Origin: Pseudomonadota bacterium
GTDB taxonomy: Bacteria > Desulfobacterota > Syntrophia > Syntrophales > JADFWA01
Assembly: GCA_015222855.1 (NCBI GenBank)
Contig: JADFWA010000307.1
Location: forward strand, 1-11,193
Length of the DNA stretch: 11,193 nt
Reading direction: 5' to 3'
The position numbers were made by a program, and so were the translations under genes. This document shows, piece by piece, positions 6,223 to 11,193 of this stretch; the stretch's first letter is position 1, and each line of letters starts with the position of its first letter. The notes below the pieces were generated by a model, which ran no database searches, was not told the DNA's origin, and saw only the letters and a program-made list of their open reading frames with translations.

Positions 6223-6721
6223 GGCTTTTTAAGGGGATTTCCGTGGGGCTTTCTGTTCGGCTTTTCACTTTAATGACACAGGTCCCTGCAATCTTATCGT
6301 GCCATCCCTGTTTTTTACCGTCGAAGGCGATCCAGATGAAGCCGAGGTATAATATCAGGCCGGAGATAATATATCCCACCCACCGTAAAAAGGCTATTCC
6401 AGGGGTCATCGGTTCACCCGTTGGTTGTACCACCTTCAGACCGAGGATTTTTTTTCCGATGGTCTGGCCGGTTGTGCCGTGAAAATATGTGAAGTACAGG
6501 ACGTTTAATAATGTGGCCATTATGTAATAGGAGACCAAAAAGTTGCCGGTTAGTTTTGTGAATGTCTCCGTTGAAAAGACATGTACAGAGGAGCGGAGGC
6601 CTAAACCCATTGCCAGAATTCCTGTAAAAAAAAGTATCAAGGATGTAAAATTGAGAATGGTTTTGTCTATCAAAAAGGCTATCGCCCTTCGCCAGAACCC
6701 CCCATAGTTAATTTCCGTCAT
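6197..6721 (-). CDS. RDD family membrane protein
   Basis: An inner-membrane protein of 174 residues with one RDD domain. The N-terminal FWRRAIAFLID (9-19) carries the Arg and Asp of the family signature, and membrane segments lie at about 22-42, 61-80 and 113-132. Between the last two is TTGQTIGKKILGLKVV (83-98), followed by FLRWVGY and the closing AFDGKKQGWHDKIAGTCVI (132-150), all standard for RDD proteins. Function is not settled for the family; transport has been proposed for some members. The ATG at 6721 has AAGGA 10 nt upstream and fits the family start; the frame continues 15 codons further up without support. Its end overlaps the putative tRNA-Phe promoter. Confidence 0.9.
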   Translation of the reverse strand: MTEINYGGFWRRAIAFLIDKTILNFTSLILFFTGILAMGLGLRSSVHVFSTETFTKLTGNFLVSYYIMATLLNVLYFTYFHGTTGQTIGKKILGLKVVQPTGEPMTPGIAFLRWVGYIISGLILYLGFIWIAFDGKKQGWHDKIAGTCVIKVKSRTESPTEIPLKSLDKRNDIL

Positions 6722-6764
6722 GCAGTTTATTTCCTTTTCTTTATGCAGGATGCCGAAATATATC

Positions 6765-6873
6765 AAATATCAAAATGAAAAATGCAAAAGTAAAATGAAA
6801 AGCCAACTTTTCAAAATATCATTGCCTTTCGTAAATTTCTCATTTTATTTTTAAATTTTCTATTTTGATATTT
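6765..6873. repeat. AT-rich imperfect inverted repeat at the rsmE 3' end
   Basis: The left arm (about 6765-6801, beginning AAATATCAAAATGAAAAATG) reappears as an inverted copy at about 6839-6873, matching at roughly three quarters of positions over 35 nt, with about 37 nt between. The right arm runs into rsmE and encodes its last residues. It is not a typical terminator because the arms are long, AT-only and diverged. Confidence 0.55.
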
Positions 6874-7628
6874 TCATTGCCGAGGGCGCCCCTTTCGTAT
6901 TGAAGAATGGAGAGAATAGCCAGCGCGGCCGTTTCAACCTTCAGTACCAGTCTGCCCAGGCTTGCCGGCAGGAAGCCTGCCCTGGAAGCCGTTTCAATCT
7001 CCTCCCTTGAAAATCCCCCTTCCGGCCCGACGACAACGAAGAAATCGGTCATTTCTTTATACTTTTTGTCGCGCAGTATCTCTTTGATGCCCGTTCCGGA
7101 TTCCTCTTCCCAGAAGATTATCTTGAGGGTATCCTCTTTCGGATGTTGCAGGATTTCATCAAAGGTAGCTATATCTGTAATTTCGGGGATATCTTCCCTC
7201 CCGCACTTTCTGGATGCCTCAATGGCTATCTTCTGCCATCTTGATATCTTGAGTGGGATTTTGCTTCCGGTCAGTTTCGGTATCGATCTTGAGGAATTAA
7301 AGGGGATTACCCTGTCAACCCCGAGCTCAGTGGCTTTCTGAATAATGAAGTCCATCTTGCTTCCTTTCGGGAGTGCCTGGGCCAGCGTGATTTTTATTGA
7401 GCCGTCAACCTGAACCTCCTTCTTTTTGGTGATTTCTATCGTTGCGCTTCCTGTGGTAATATCTCGTATGACGGCTTCATATTCAAAACCCGTTCCTCCA
7501 AAGAGGATCAAAGAATTTCCCCTTTTGAGTCGAAGGACTGTTTTAATGTAGTGAAGGTTTTCTCCCCCTAATTCTACCGTTTTTCCTTCCTCCATTTTCT
7601 GAGGAAGATAAATTCTTGGTGTAGTCAA
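6840..7628 (-). CDS. rsmE: 16S rRNA (uracil-1498-N3) methyltransferase RsmE
   Basis: RsmE is a SPOUT-class, SAM-dependent enzyme that methylates U1498 of 16S rRNA in the assembled small subunit. The protein has 262 residues. It has an N-terminal PUA-like RNA-binding part (TPRIYLP start, HYIKTVLRLKRGN at 26-38), the QKATELGVDRVIPF segment (97-110), and the C-terminal knot with GPEGGFSREEIE (201-212) and LGRLVLKVETAALAIL (224-239), which form the SAM site. The start is a TTG at 7628: GGGA lies about 10 nt upstream and the family N-terminus begins right there. The last 14 or so residues (NENIKIENLKIK) are encoded by an AT-rich repeat and are not part of the domain. prmA lies upstream on the same strand, a common pairing, but with 200 bp of repeats between. 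Confidence 0.95.
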   Translation of the reverse strand: MTTPRIYLPQKMEEGKTVELGGENLHYIKTVLRLKRGNSLILFGGTGFEYEAVIRDITTGSATIEITKKKEVQVDGSIKITLAQALPKGSKMDFIIQKATELGVDRVIPFNSSRSIPKLTGSKIPLKISRWQKIAIEASRKCGREDIPEITDIATFDEILQHPKEDTLKIIFWEEESGTGIKEILRDKKYKEMTDFFVVVGPEGGFSREEIETASRAGFLPASLGRLVLKVETAALAILSILQYERGALGNENIKIENLKIK

Positions 7629-7652
7629 TTACACTTTCCCTTTTTCTTGACG

Positions 7653-7700
7653 ATTCAGCCACCTAACGGTTCAGCCACTAAGGCACAAAGGCACAAAAAA
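7653..7700 (+). repeat. 8-bp-period repeat array (AAGGCACA)n, copy A
   Basis: The word TTCAGCCAC occurs twice (from 7653 and from 7670), and the second is followed by two exact copies of AAGGCACA (7680-7687, 7688-7695) and an A-run. It shares the pattern GCCAC-YAAG-RCAC-MAAG-RCAC with the arrays at 7840-7864 and 8914-8953. Confidence 0.6.
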
Positions 7701-7705
7701 AAGAA

Positions 7706-7753
7706 TGTAGGGGCCGATGCCCTCATCGGCCCGTTCGGGGAACGGGCACTACA
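7706..7753. repeat. REP-like double hairpin (three-arm structure)
   Basis: Two hairpins lie back to back: GGGCCGATG-ccct-CATCGGCCC (7711-7732) and CCCGTTC-ggg-GAACGGG (7730-7746, sharing three C with the first). They are enclosed by an outer pair TGTAG (7706-7710)/CTACA (7749-7753). The result can fold as a three-way junction and looks like an intergenic REP-type element. It lies in the prmA-rsmE spacer. Confidence 0.65.
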
Positions 7754-7828
7754 CGGCACGTCGCAGTGATTTGCCATTCTACTTCTACTACTATTCTACT
7801 TATACATCCCATTCCCATTTTAAAAGAA

Positions 7829-8791
7829 TTATATTAAATCTTGGTGTCTTGGTGTCTTGGTGGCGGAACTATTGCCTTTTTTAAGGAGATAACAAACCCA
7901 TTCCTTTTCCGTAATAACACTGTGCAGGGTAATATCTCCGGTTAAGAAGTGGTCCTCTATAATTTTTCTGTCCTGGTCAATTATCCCGGAGATGACAAGA
8001 TATCCGCCGGTTTCAAGCATGGATATAAGATGAGATCGAAGTGTTAAAAGCATTTTTGCCGTAAGGTTTGCCACAATCAGGTCAAATGTATCATCATACA
8101 TTGAGACATCTTCGTTGATGATTTTCACCCTGTCCTCCACCCGGTTTATGGAGGCATTTTTGGCGGCTATTTCGACGGCTTTTGTGTCAATATCCAGACA
8201 GACAACCCTTTCTGCGCCCAGCTTTGCGCAGGATATGCCAAGTATGCCGGTGCCGGTGCCGACATCGAGTACCCTCCATTTTTCAATAGTCCTGTCTTTG
8301 AGGAGGATGTTTTCCAGCGCCTCCACGCACATTCTGGTGGATGGATGTTGGCCTGTGCCGAATGCCATTCCCGGATCTATTTCAATGACGATATCACGAC
8401 CCGTTGGCGTATACCTTTCCCATGTCGGTTTGACTACGATATCTCTGCTGATCCGAAGCGGTTTGAAATATTTCTTCCATTGTTCTCCCCAGCCCGGATC
8501 GATGACTGTTTCGGTTGAAAGGTCTGGTTTGTCCAGTTCAGGAAATACTTCAGAAAGACTGTCCAGGTAGGCTTTCAGAGAGGTGATCCTGTCTTCCGCG
8601 TGGGTATCGGAGGGGAGATATGCCACCAATTCTTCCCGGTCAGTGGCCTTGGGAAAATCGTCGGGGGTTGCCGGGTCCGGTTCTTCTTGAAAAATCCCCT
8701 GTGCCCCCATTTCCGTTATGAAATTTGATAGTGGGTCAACCAGTTCAGGGGGCGTTGATAATGTAATTTTTATCCACTTTTCTTTCGGCAT
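7829..8791 (-). CDS. prmA: Ribosomal protein L11 methyltransferase PrmA
   Basis: PrmA adds methyl groups from SAM to lysines and the N-terminus of ribosomal protein L11. The protein has 320 residues. An N-terminal L11-binding domain (WIKITLSTPPE, 6-16) leads to PGWGEQWKKYFKPLRI (99-114). The class I methyltransferase domain has the diagnostic DPGMAFGTGQHPSTR (139-153), motif I VLDVGTGTGILG (174-185), the acidic LDID (199-202) and IVANL (239-243). Two in-frame ATGs exist; GGAGGAGG ends 5 nt before the one at 8791, which therefore beats 8809. The last 12 or so residues (ATKTPRHQDLI) are encoded by an 8-bp-period repeat and lie beyond the normal domain end. It is transcribed away from the tetrapyrrole cluster. 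Confidence 0.96.
   Translation of the reverse strand: MPKEKWIKITLSTPPELVDPLSNFITEMGAQGIFQEEPDPATPDDFPKATDREELVAYLPSDTHAEDRITSLKAYLDSLSEVFPELDKPDLSTETVIDPGWGEQWKKYFKPLRISRDIVVKPTWERYTPTGRDIVIEIDPGMAFGTGQHPSTRMCVEALENILLKDRTIEKWRVLDVGTGTGILGISCAKLGAERVVCLDIDTKAVEIAAKNASINRVEDRVKIINEDVSMYDDTFDLIVANLTAKMLLTLRSHLISMLETGGYLVISGIIDQDRKIIEDHFLTGDITLHSVITEKEWVCYLLKKGNSSATKTPRHQDLI
7840..7864 (-). repeat. 8-bp-period repeat array, copy B, inside prmA 3' end
   Basis: CTTGGTGT is repeated exactly at 7840-7847 and 7848-7855 and with one change at 7856-7863. On the minus strand this reads GCCACCAAGACACCAAGACA and so on, the same GCCAC(YAAGRCAC) pattern as copy A but in opposite orientation. It encodes the C-terminal tail of PrmA. 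Confidence 0.65.
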
Positions 8792-8837
8792 TTGTGCCTC
8801 CTCCGACATGATTATGTAATGCTTTCATGTCAACTAT

Positions 8838-8879
8838 TATCGGCTAAATCTGCCCTCGACCCAGATCGGGGAGCCGATA
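8838..8879. repeat. Nested inverted repeat upstream of prmA
   Basis: The outer arms are TATCGGCT (8838-8845)/AGCCGATA (8872-8879) and the inner arms ATCTG (8848-8852)/CAGAT (8862-8866). The structure has no T-run and lies about 47 bp upstream of the prmA start. It could be a leader hairpin of prmA or another REP-like repeat. Confidence 0.45.
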
Positions 8880-8913
8880 GCTTAAGGAACAAAAAAATAT
8901 TTCTTTTCTTCTT

Positions 8914-8953
8914 CCTTTGTGCCTCTGTGCCTTTGTTACTTTGTGCCTTGTAA
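8914..8953 (-). repeat. 8-bp-period repeat array, copy C
   Basis: Five 8-bp units lie in a row: CCTTTGTG, CCTCTGTG, CCTTTGTT, ACTTTGTG, CCTTGTAA. On the minus strand the unit is the CACAAAGG/AAGGCACA word of copy A. It lies in the divergent spacer between prmA and the precorrin-2 dehydrogenase gene and abuts the palindrome at 8948-8977. Confidence 0.65.
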
Positions 8954-8977
8954 CTACTCATACCTGAGTAGTTACAA
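8948..8977. promoter_or_regulatory. 13-bp perfect palindrome, possible operator
   Basis: TTGTAACTACTCA (8948-8960) and its exact reverse complement (8965-8977) are separated by TACC. The last six bases of the right arm are the -35 box of the promoter predicted for the tetrapyrrole cluster. It could bind a repressor dimer, or be a mobile repeat that happens to lie here. No T-run follows, so it is not a terminator. Confidence 0.5.
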
Positions 8978-9000
8978 CATATCCTCTTTTTGATTATATT
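8972..9000 (+). promoter_or_regulatory. Predicted promoter of the tetrapyrrole cluster
   Basis: TTACAA (8972-8977), a 17-bp spacer, then TATATT (8995-9000), a five-of-six match to the sigma-70 -10 box. The -35 match is weak. It sits about 45 bp before the ATG of the first plus-strand gene. Confidence 0.45.
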
Positions 9001-9045
9001 TCAAGCAGCTTGAATTTTCATGGTCTTCGTGATAGCGTCTGCCAC

Positions 9046-9702
9046 ATGAAATACTATCCGATATGTCTCGACATTTCAAACAGAAGGTGTGTCGTCATCG
9101 GCGGCGGGGATGTTGCTGAAAGGAAGGTAATGAGGCTTCTTGAGTGTGGCGCCGATGTGGTGGTCGCAGGAAAGAAACTTAACCAGAAGCTGGAGGCGAT
9201 GAAGAACGATGGAAAGATAGGCCACATTGCTGCCGACTATGGGGAAGAATATATCAGGGATGCTTTTATGGTAATAGGGGCAACCGACAGCGATGACGTA
9301 AACGAAAGAATATACAGGGATGCGGGGAAGATGGGGATACTGGTAAATATTGTCGATGATCCCGCAAGATGTGATTTCATCCTTCCCTCCCTCTTCCAGC
9401 AGGGAGACCTCCAGATAGCGGTATCGACCGGCGGTAAGAGCCCCGCCCTCGCAAAGAGATTGAGGGAGGAGATGGAGGAGCGATATGGCCCCGAATATAA
9501 GACCCTTCTCGATATAATGGGTGCGGTAAGGGAAAAGGTTATCGCCAGGGGGCATCCACCTGAGGAGAACAGAAGATTGTTTGAATCTTTGATAAATTCA
9601 GAGATTCTTCAATATATCAGAGAAAAAAACTGGAAGAAAGTTAGGAAAGTCATATACGATTTGGTTGGTGAAAATGTAGATATTGCGGAGTTGGATAGAT
9701 AA
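9046..9702 (+). CDS. Bifunctional precorrin-2 dehydrogenase/sirohydrochlorin ferrochelatase
   Basis: A 218-residue protein of the Met8p/SirC/CysG-N-terminal family, which oxidises precorrin-2 to sirohydrochlorin with NAD+ and may insert iron to give sirohaem. The N-terminus YYPICLDISNRRCVVIGGGDVA (3-24) carries the Rossmann glycine motif. NIVDDPARCDFILPSL (101-116) contains the Asp that serves catalysis in CysG and Met8p, and AVSTGGKSPALAKRLREEME (125-144) is the second family block. The C-terminal helical part is of normal length. There is no methyltransferase (CysG-C) half, so precorrin-2 must come from a separate enzyme. The frame is open to a TTG at 9010, but the family N-terminus begins at the ATG at 9046; neither has a good ribosome site. 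Sirohaem or its derivatives would serve sulfite/nitrite reductases or the alternative haem route. Confidence 0.92.
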   Translation: MKYYPICLDISNRRCVVIGGGDVAERKVMRLLECGADVVVAGKKLNQKLEAMKNDGKIGHIAADYGEEYIRDAFMVIGATDSDDVNERIYRDAGKMGILVNIVDDPARCDFILPSLFQQGDLQIAVSTGGKSPALAKRLREEMEERYGPEYKTLLDIMGAVREKVIARGHPPEENRRLFESLINSEILQYIREKNWKKVRKVIYDLVGENVDIAELDR

Positions 9703-9789
9703 TCGCGAAATTAAATTTTCTTTTTCGTGTTTTCGTACTTTCGTGATAACAATATATTTTGTTTGGTTCCGGCTTGTCCGGGTCAGGGC

Positions 9790-9831
9790 TTTGAACTTTG
9801 AACTCGAAACTTTAAACTTTGAACTTGCAAT
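9790..9831 (+). repeat. 7-bp-period repeat array (TTTGAAC)n upstream of ccsB
   Basis: Five consecutive heptamers: TTTGAAC, TTTGAAC, TCGAAAC, TTTAAAC, TTTGAAC, followed by a degenerate sixth. The array ends at the ccsB start codon. Its reverse complement (GTTCAAA) differs in one base from the GTTCAGA unit found after ccsB. Confidence 0.65.
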
Positions 9832-10648
9832 GATGGATATTTTATTTTTTAAGATCGCCCTTTGTGCTTATCTCGTAAGTACGCTGGGGTACATTACATC
9901 GCTTCTGATCAAAAGGGTATTGATAGCCAGGGCTTCCACATGGGTCCTTTTTGGCGCATTTATTGTGCATGCGGCTTCTTTCCTTTTTCGGTGTATAGAG
10001 ACCGGCCATAGTCCGTTTGTCAATCTGTATGAATCCCTTTCCTTTTTTGCATGGGCAGTTTCGGGTATTTATCTTGCTTTTCAGGTTAAAACGAAGACCA
10101 GAGTGCTCGGCGCTTTCGTATCTCCCGTGGCTTTTCTACTCATGATGGTGGCATCGGTACGGTTGGGAGGAGATGTCTCCATGCCGGCAATATTACAGGG
10201 GCATTGGGTGACCGTTCATGTGATATTCTCTATTTCAGGTGAGGCCCTCTTCGCTTTGGCCTGCCTGGCCGGTGTTATGTATCTGATTCAGGACGGTTTT
10301 ATAAAGAGTAAAAAGATTGGTGGTTTTAGTAGACTACTTCCATCGCTTCGGGATCTGGACAGGATAAATCACATCTGTCTCCTTTGGGGGTTCCCCCTGC
10401 TTACAGTGGGAGTTATTGCCGGATCAATCTGGGCACGGACTGTCTGGGGCAGTCACTGGCAGTGGGATACCAAGCAGATATGGACGCTGATTGTCTGGGC
10501 CTTCTATGCCGTTTTATTACATCAGAGACTTGCTATAGGATGGAAGGGCAAAAAAGCAGCCTTTTTTTCCATTGTGGCCTTTTTGATTCTGCTTTTTGCC
10601 TTCGTTGGGGCGAATGTGTTCTTTGCAACATCTCACAGGTTTATATAA
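9830..10648 (+). CDS. ccsB: CcsB/CcsA-type cytochrome c biogenesis membrane protein (HemX-like)
   Basis: A polytopic inner-membrane protein of 272 residues of the CcsA/ResC/CcmC haem-handling superfamily, with about eight hydrophobic segments. The family signature is the WWD motif WGSHWQWDTKQIW (206-218). Candidate haem-ligand histidines are H47, H60 in the GHSPFVNLYESL loop, H130 in WVTVHVIFSISGEA, and H231 in VLLHQR. In system II cytochrome c maturation such proteins export haem to apocytochromes together with a ResB-like partner, which is not in the window. Members lying next to hemA are also called HemX and have been linked to control of glutamyl-tRNA reductase level in Bacillus. The frame overlaps the previous gene if read from 9683, but those extra 49 codons run through a heptamer repeat; the ATG at 9830 (or 9833) matches the family. 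No clear ribosome site is present. Confidence 0.88.
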   Translation: MMDILFFKIALCAYLVSTLGYITSLLIKRVLIARASTWVLFGAFIVHAASFLFRCIETGHSPFVNLYESLSFFAWAVSGIYLAFQVKTKTRVLGAFVSPVAFLLMMVASVRLGGDVSMPAILQGHWVTVHVIFSISGEALFALACLAGVMYLIQDGFIKSKKIGGFSRLLPSLRDLDRINHICLLWGFPLLTVGVIAGSIWARTVWGSHWQWDTKQIWTLIVWAFYAVLLHQRLAIGWKGKKAAFFSIVAFLILLFAFVGANVFFATSHRFI

Positions 10649-10650
10649 AA

Positions 10651-10674
10651 GTTCAGAGTTCAGAGTTCAGAGTT
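10651..10674 (+). repeat. 7-bp-period repeat array (GTTCAGA)3
   Basis: Three exact copies of GTTCAGA (10651-10671) and a partial fourth start 2 nt after the ccsB stop codon. It is close to the inverted form of the heptamer array before ccsB. Confidence 0.7.
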
Positions 10675-10681
10675 GTAGATT

Positions 10682-10712
10682 CGTAGGTTGGGTTGAGGCA
10701 CGAAACCCAACA
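10682..10712 (+). repeat. REP-like hairpin upstream of hemA
   Basis: GTTGGGTT (10687-10694) and AACCCAAC (10704-10711) form an 8-bp perfect stem around GAGGCACGA, preceded by CGTAG. The form GTAGGTTGGGTTGAGG...GAAACCCAAC matches, from memory, a REP-type intergenic repeat seen in many unrelated bacteria. It lies between ccsB and hemA and could also influence the ratio of their transcripts. Confidence 0.6.
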
Positions 10713-10732
10713 TAACTGAATAGTATTTAGAA

Positions 10733-11193
10733 ATGAACATAATATTGATAGGAATGAATCATAAGACAGCCCCCGTGGACATAAGGGAGAGGCTTTCCAT
10801 TGACTGCGAAGATGACGAGATGCCTTTGACAGAGATCATGGGAATTCCGCAGATAAAGGAAGGCATGTTTCTCTCCACCTGCAACCGTGTGGAGGTGCTG
10901 GCAGGTGTGGCGGACGTTCAATCCGCCGTAGAAAACCTAAAGTCTGTTATTTTTTCCCATGGTAATCTCTCTTCGGAGGAGATGGAAAGATGTCTTTATA
11001 TTTACCATAGCGATGACGCGGTGAGGCATCTTTTCCGTGTGGCCTCCAGTATCGATTCCATGGTCATGGGTGAACCGCAGATACTGGGACAGGTCAAGGA
11101 TGCCTACCGCCTGTGTGCGGAACGCAATTCATCAGGGGTCATACTGAACAAACTGCTTCATCATGCCTTCCGGGTGGCAAAGAGGGTAAGAAC
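10733..11193 (+). CDS. hemA: Glutamyl-tRNA reductase HemA, C-terminus beyond window
   Basis: HemA reduces glutamyl-tRNA(Glu) to glutamate-1-semialdehyde with NADPH, the first committed step of C5-pathway tetrapyrrole synthesis. The window holds residues 1-153 of about 420-450. Seen are the N-terminal strand IILIGMNHKTAPVDIRERL (3-21), the catalytic block FLSTCNRVE, whose Cys forms the thioester with glutamate, and SSIDSMVMGEPQILGQVKDA, the conserved SxxxGExQI segment that follows. The frame is open to the window end. It is third in the plus-strand cluster, 84 nt after ccsB, with a repeat-filled spacer and no obvious ribosome site before the ATG. Confidence 0.96.
   Translation, partial: MNIILIGMNHKTAPVDIRERLSIDCEDDEMPLTEIMGIPQIKEGMFLSTCNRVEVLAGVADVQSAVENLKSVIFSHGNLSSEEMERCLYIYHSDDAVRHLFRVASSIDSMVMGEPQILGQVKDAYRLCAERNSSGVILNKLLHHAFRVAKRVR

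Noticed and set aside
7653..7864. CRISPR-like array in the prmA-rsmE spacer
   Set aside because: The repeats are 8-bp words in direct tandem without spacers of uniform length, and no cas gene is nearby.
8115..8570. Plus-strand open frame of 151 codons opposite prmA
   Set aside because: Antisense shadow of the methyltransferase coding sequence; the composition is low-complexity Ser/Thr-rich and no motif is visible.
9683..9829. 49-codon N-terminal extension of ccsB overlapping the upstream gene
   Set aside because: The extension runs through a heptamer repeat array and does not fit the family N-terminus, which starts at 9830.

Overview
The window looks like chromosomal DNA of an anaerobic deltaproteobacterium (Desulfobacterota-type). 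This is inferred from gene content and from the order siroheme-synthase-like gene, CcsA/HemX-type membrane protein, hemA, which is familiar from that group, and from spacers packed with short word-like repeats. No ribosomal RNA or clade-specific marker is present, so the assignment is a judgement.

Left part, minus strand (1-2953): a cell-envelope operon reading right to left. It holds a C-terminal processing protease (ctpA), a divergent polysaccharide deacetylase of the YibQ type, and a TPR lipoprotein cut by the window edge. A palindromic MITE-like repeat lies between ctpA and the deacetylase, and an 11-bp direct repeat is present on its two sides.

Middle, minus strand (2954-6080): a more AT-rich accessory patch. 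It has a PilZ-domain protein, a CheR methyltransferase shortened at both ends, a metallo-beta-lactamase-fold protein with an altered metal motif, and an sce7726-family PD-(D/E)XK-like protein. Three intrinsic terminators lie in this patch and its spacers. A spacer of about 260 bp without genes carries two abutting 13-bp dyads.

Right of this (6087-8791, minus strand) are housekeeping genes: tRNA-Phe(GAA) with encoded CCA and its own terminator, an RDD membrane protein, rsmE (16S rRNA m3U1498 methyltransferase) and prmA (ribosomal protein L11 methyltransferase).

After a divergent spacer, the plus strand (9046-11193) carries a tetrapyrrole/cytochrome cluster: precorrin-2 dehydrogenase/ferrochelatase-like protein, CcsB/HemX-type haem-handling membrane protein, and hemA, cut by the window end. 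hemA makes the precursor of all tetrapyrroles, the first gene diverts it to sirohaem-type products, and the second handles haem for c-type cytochromes.

I see no clear new multi-gene system. The most unusual signal is the repeat landscape of the spacers. There are 8-bp-period arrays around prmA, 7-bp-period arrays in opposite orientation on the two sides of ccsB, an AT-rich inverted repeat at the rsmE end, a three-arm REP-like structure, a 13-bp palindrome that overlaps a predicted -35 box, and a REP-like hairpin before hemA. Two of these repeats also supply the C-terminal codons of rsmE and prmA.
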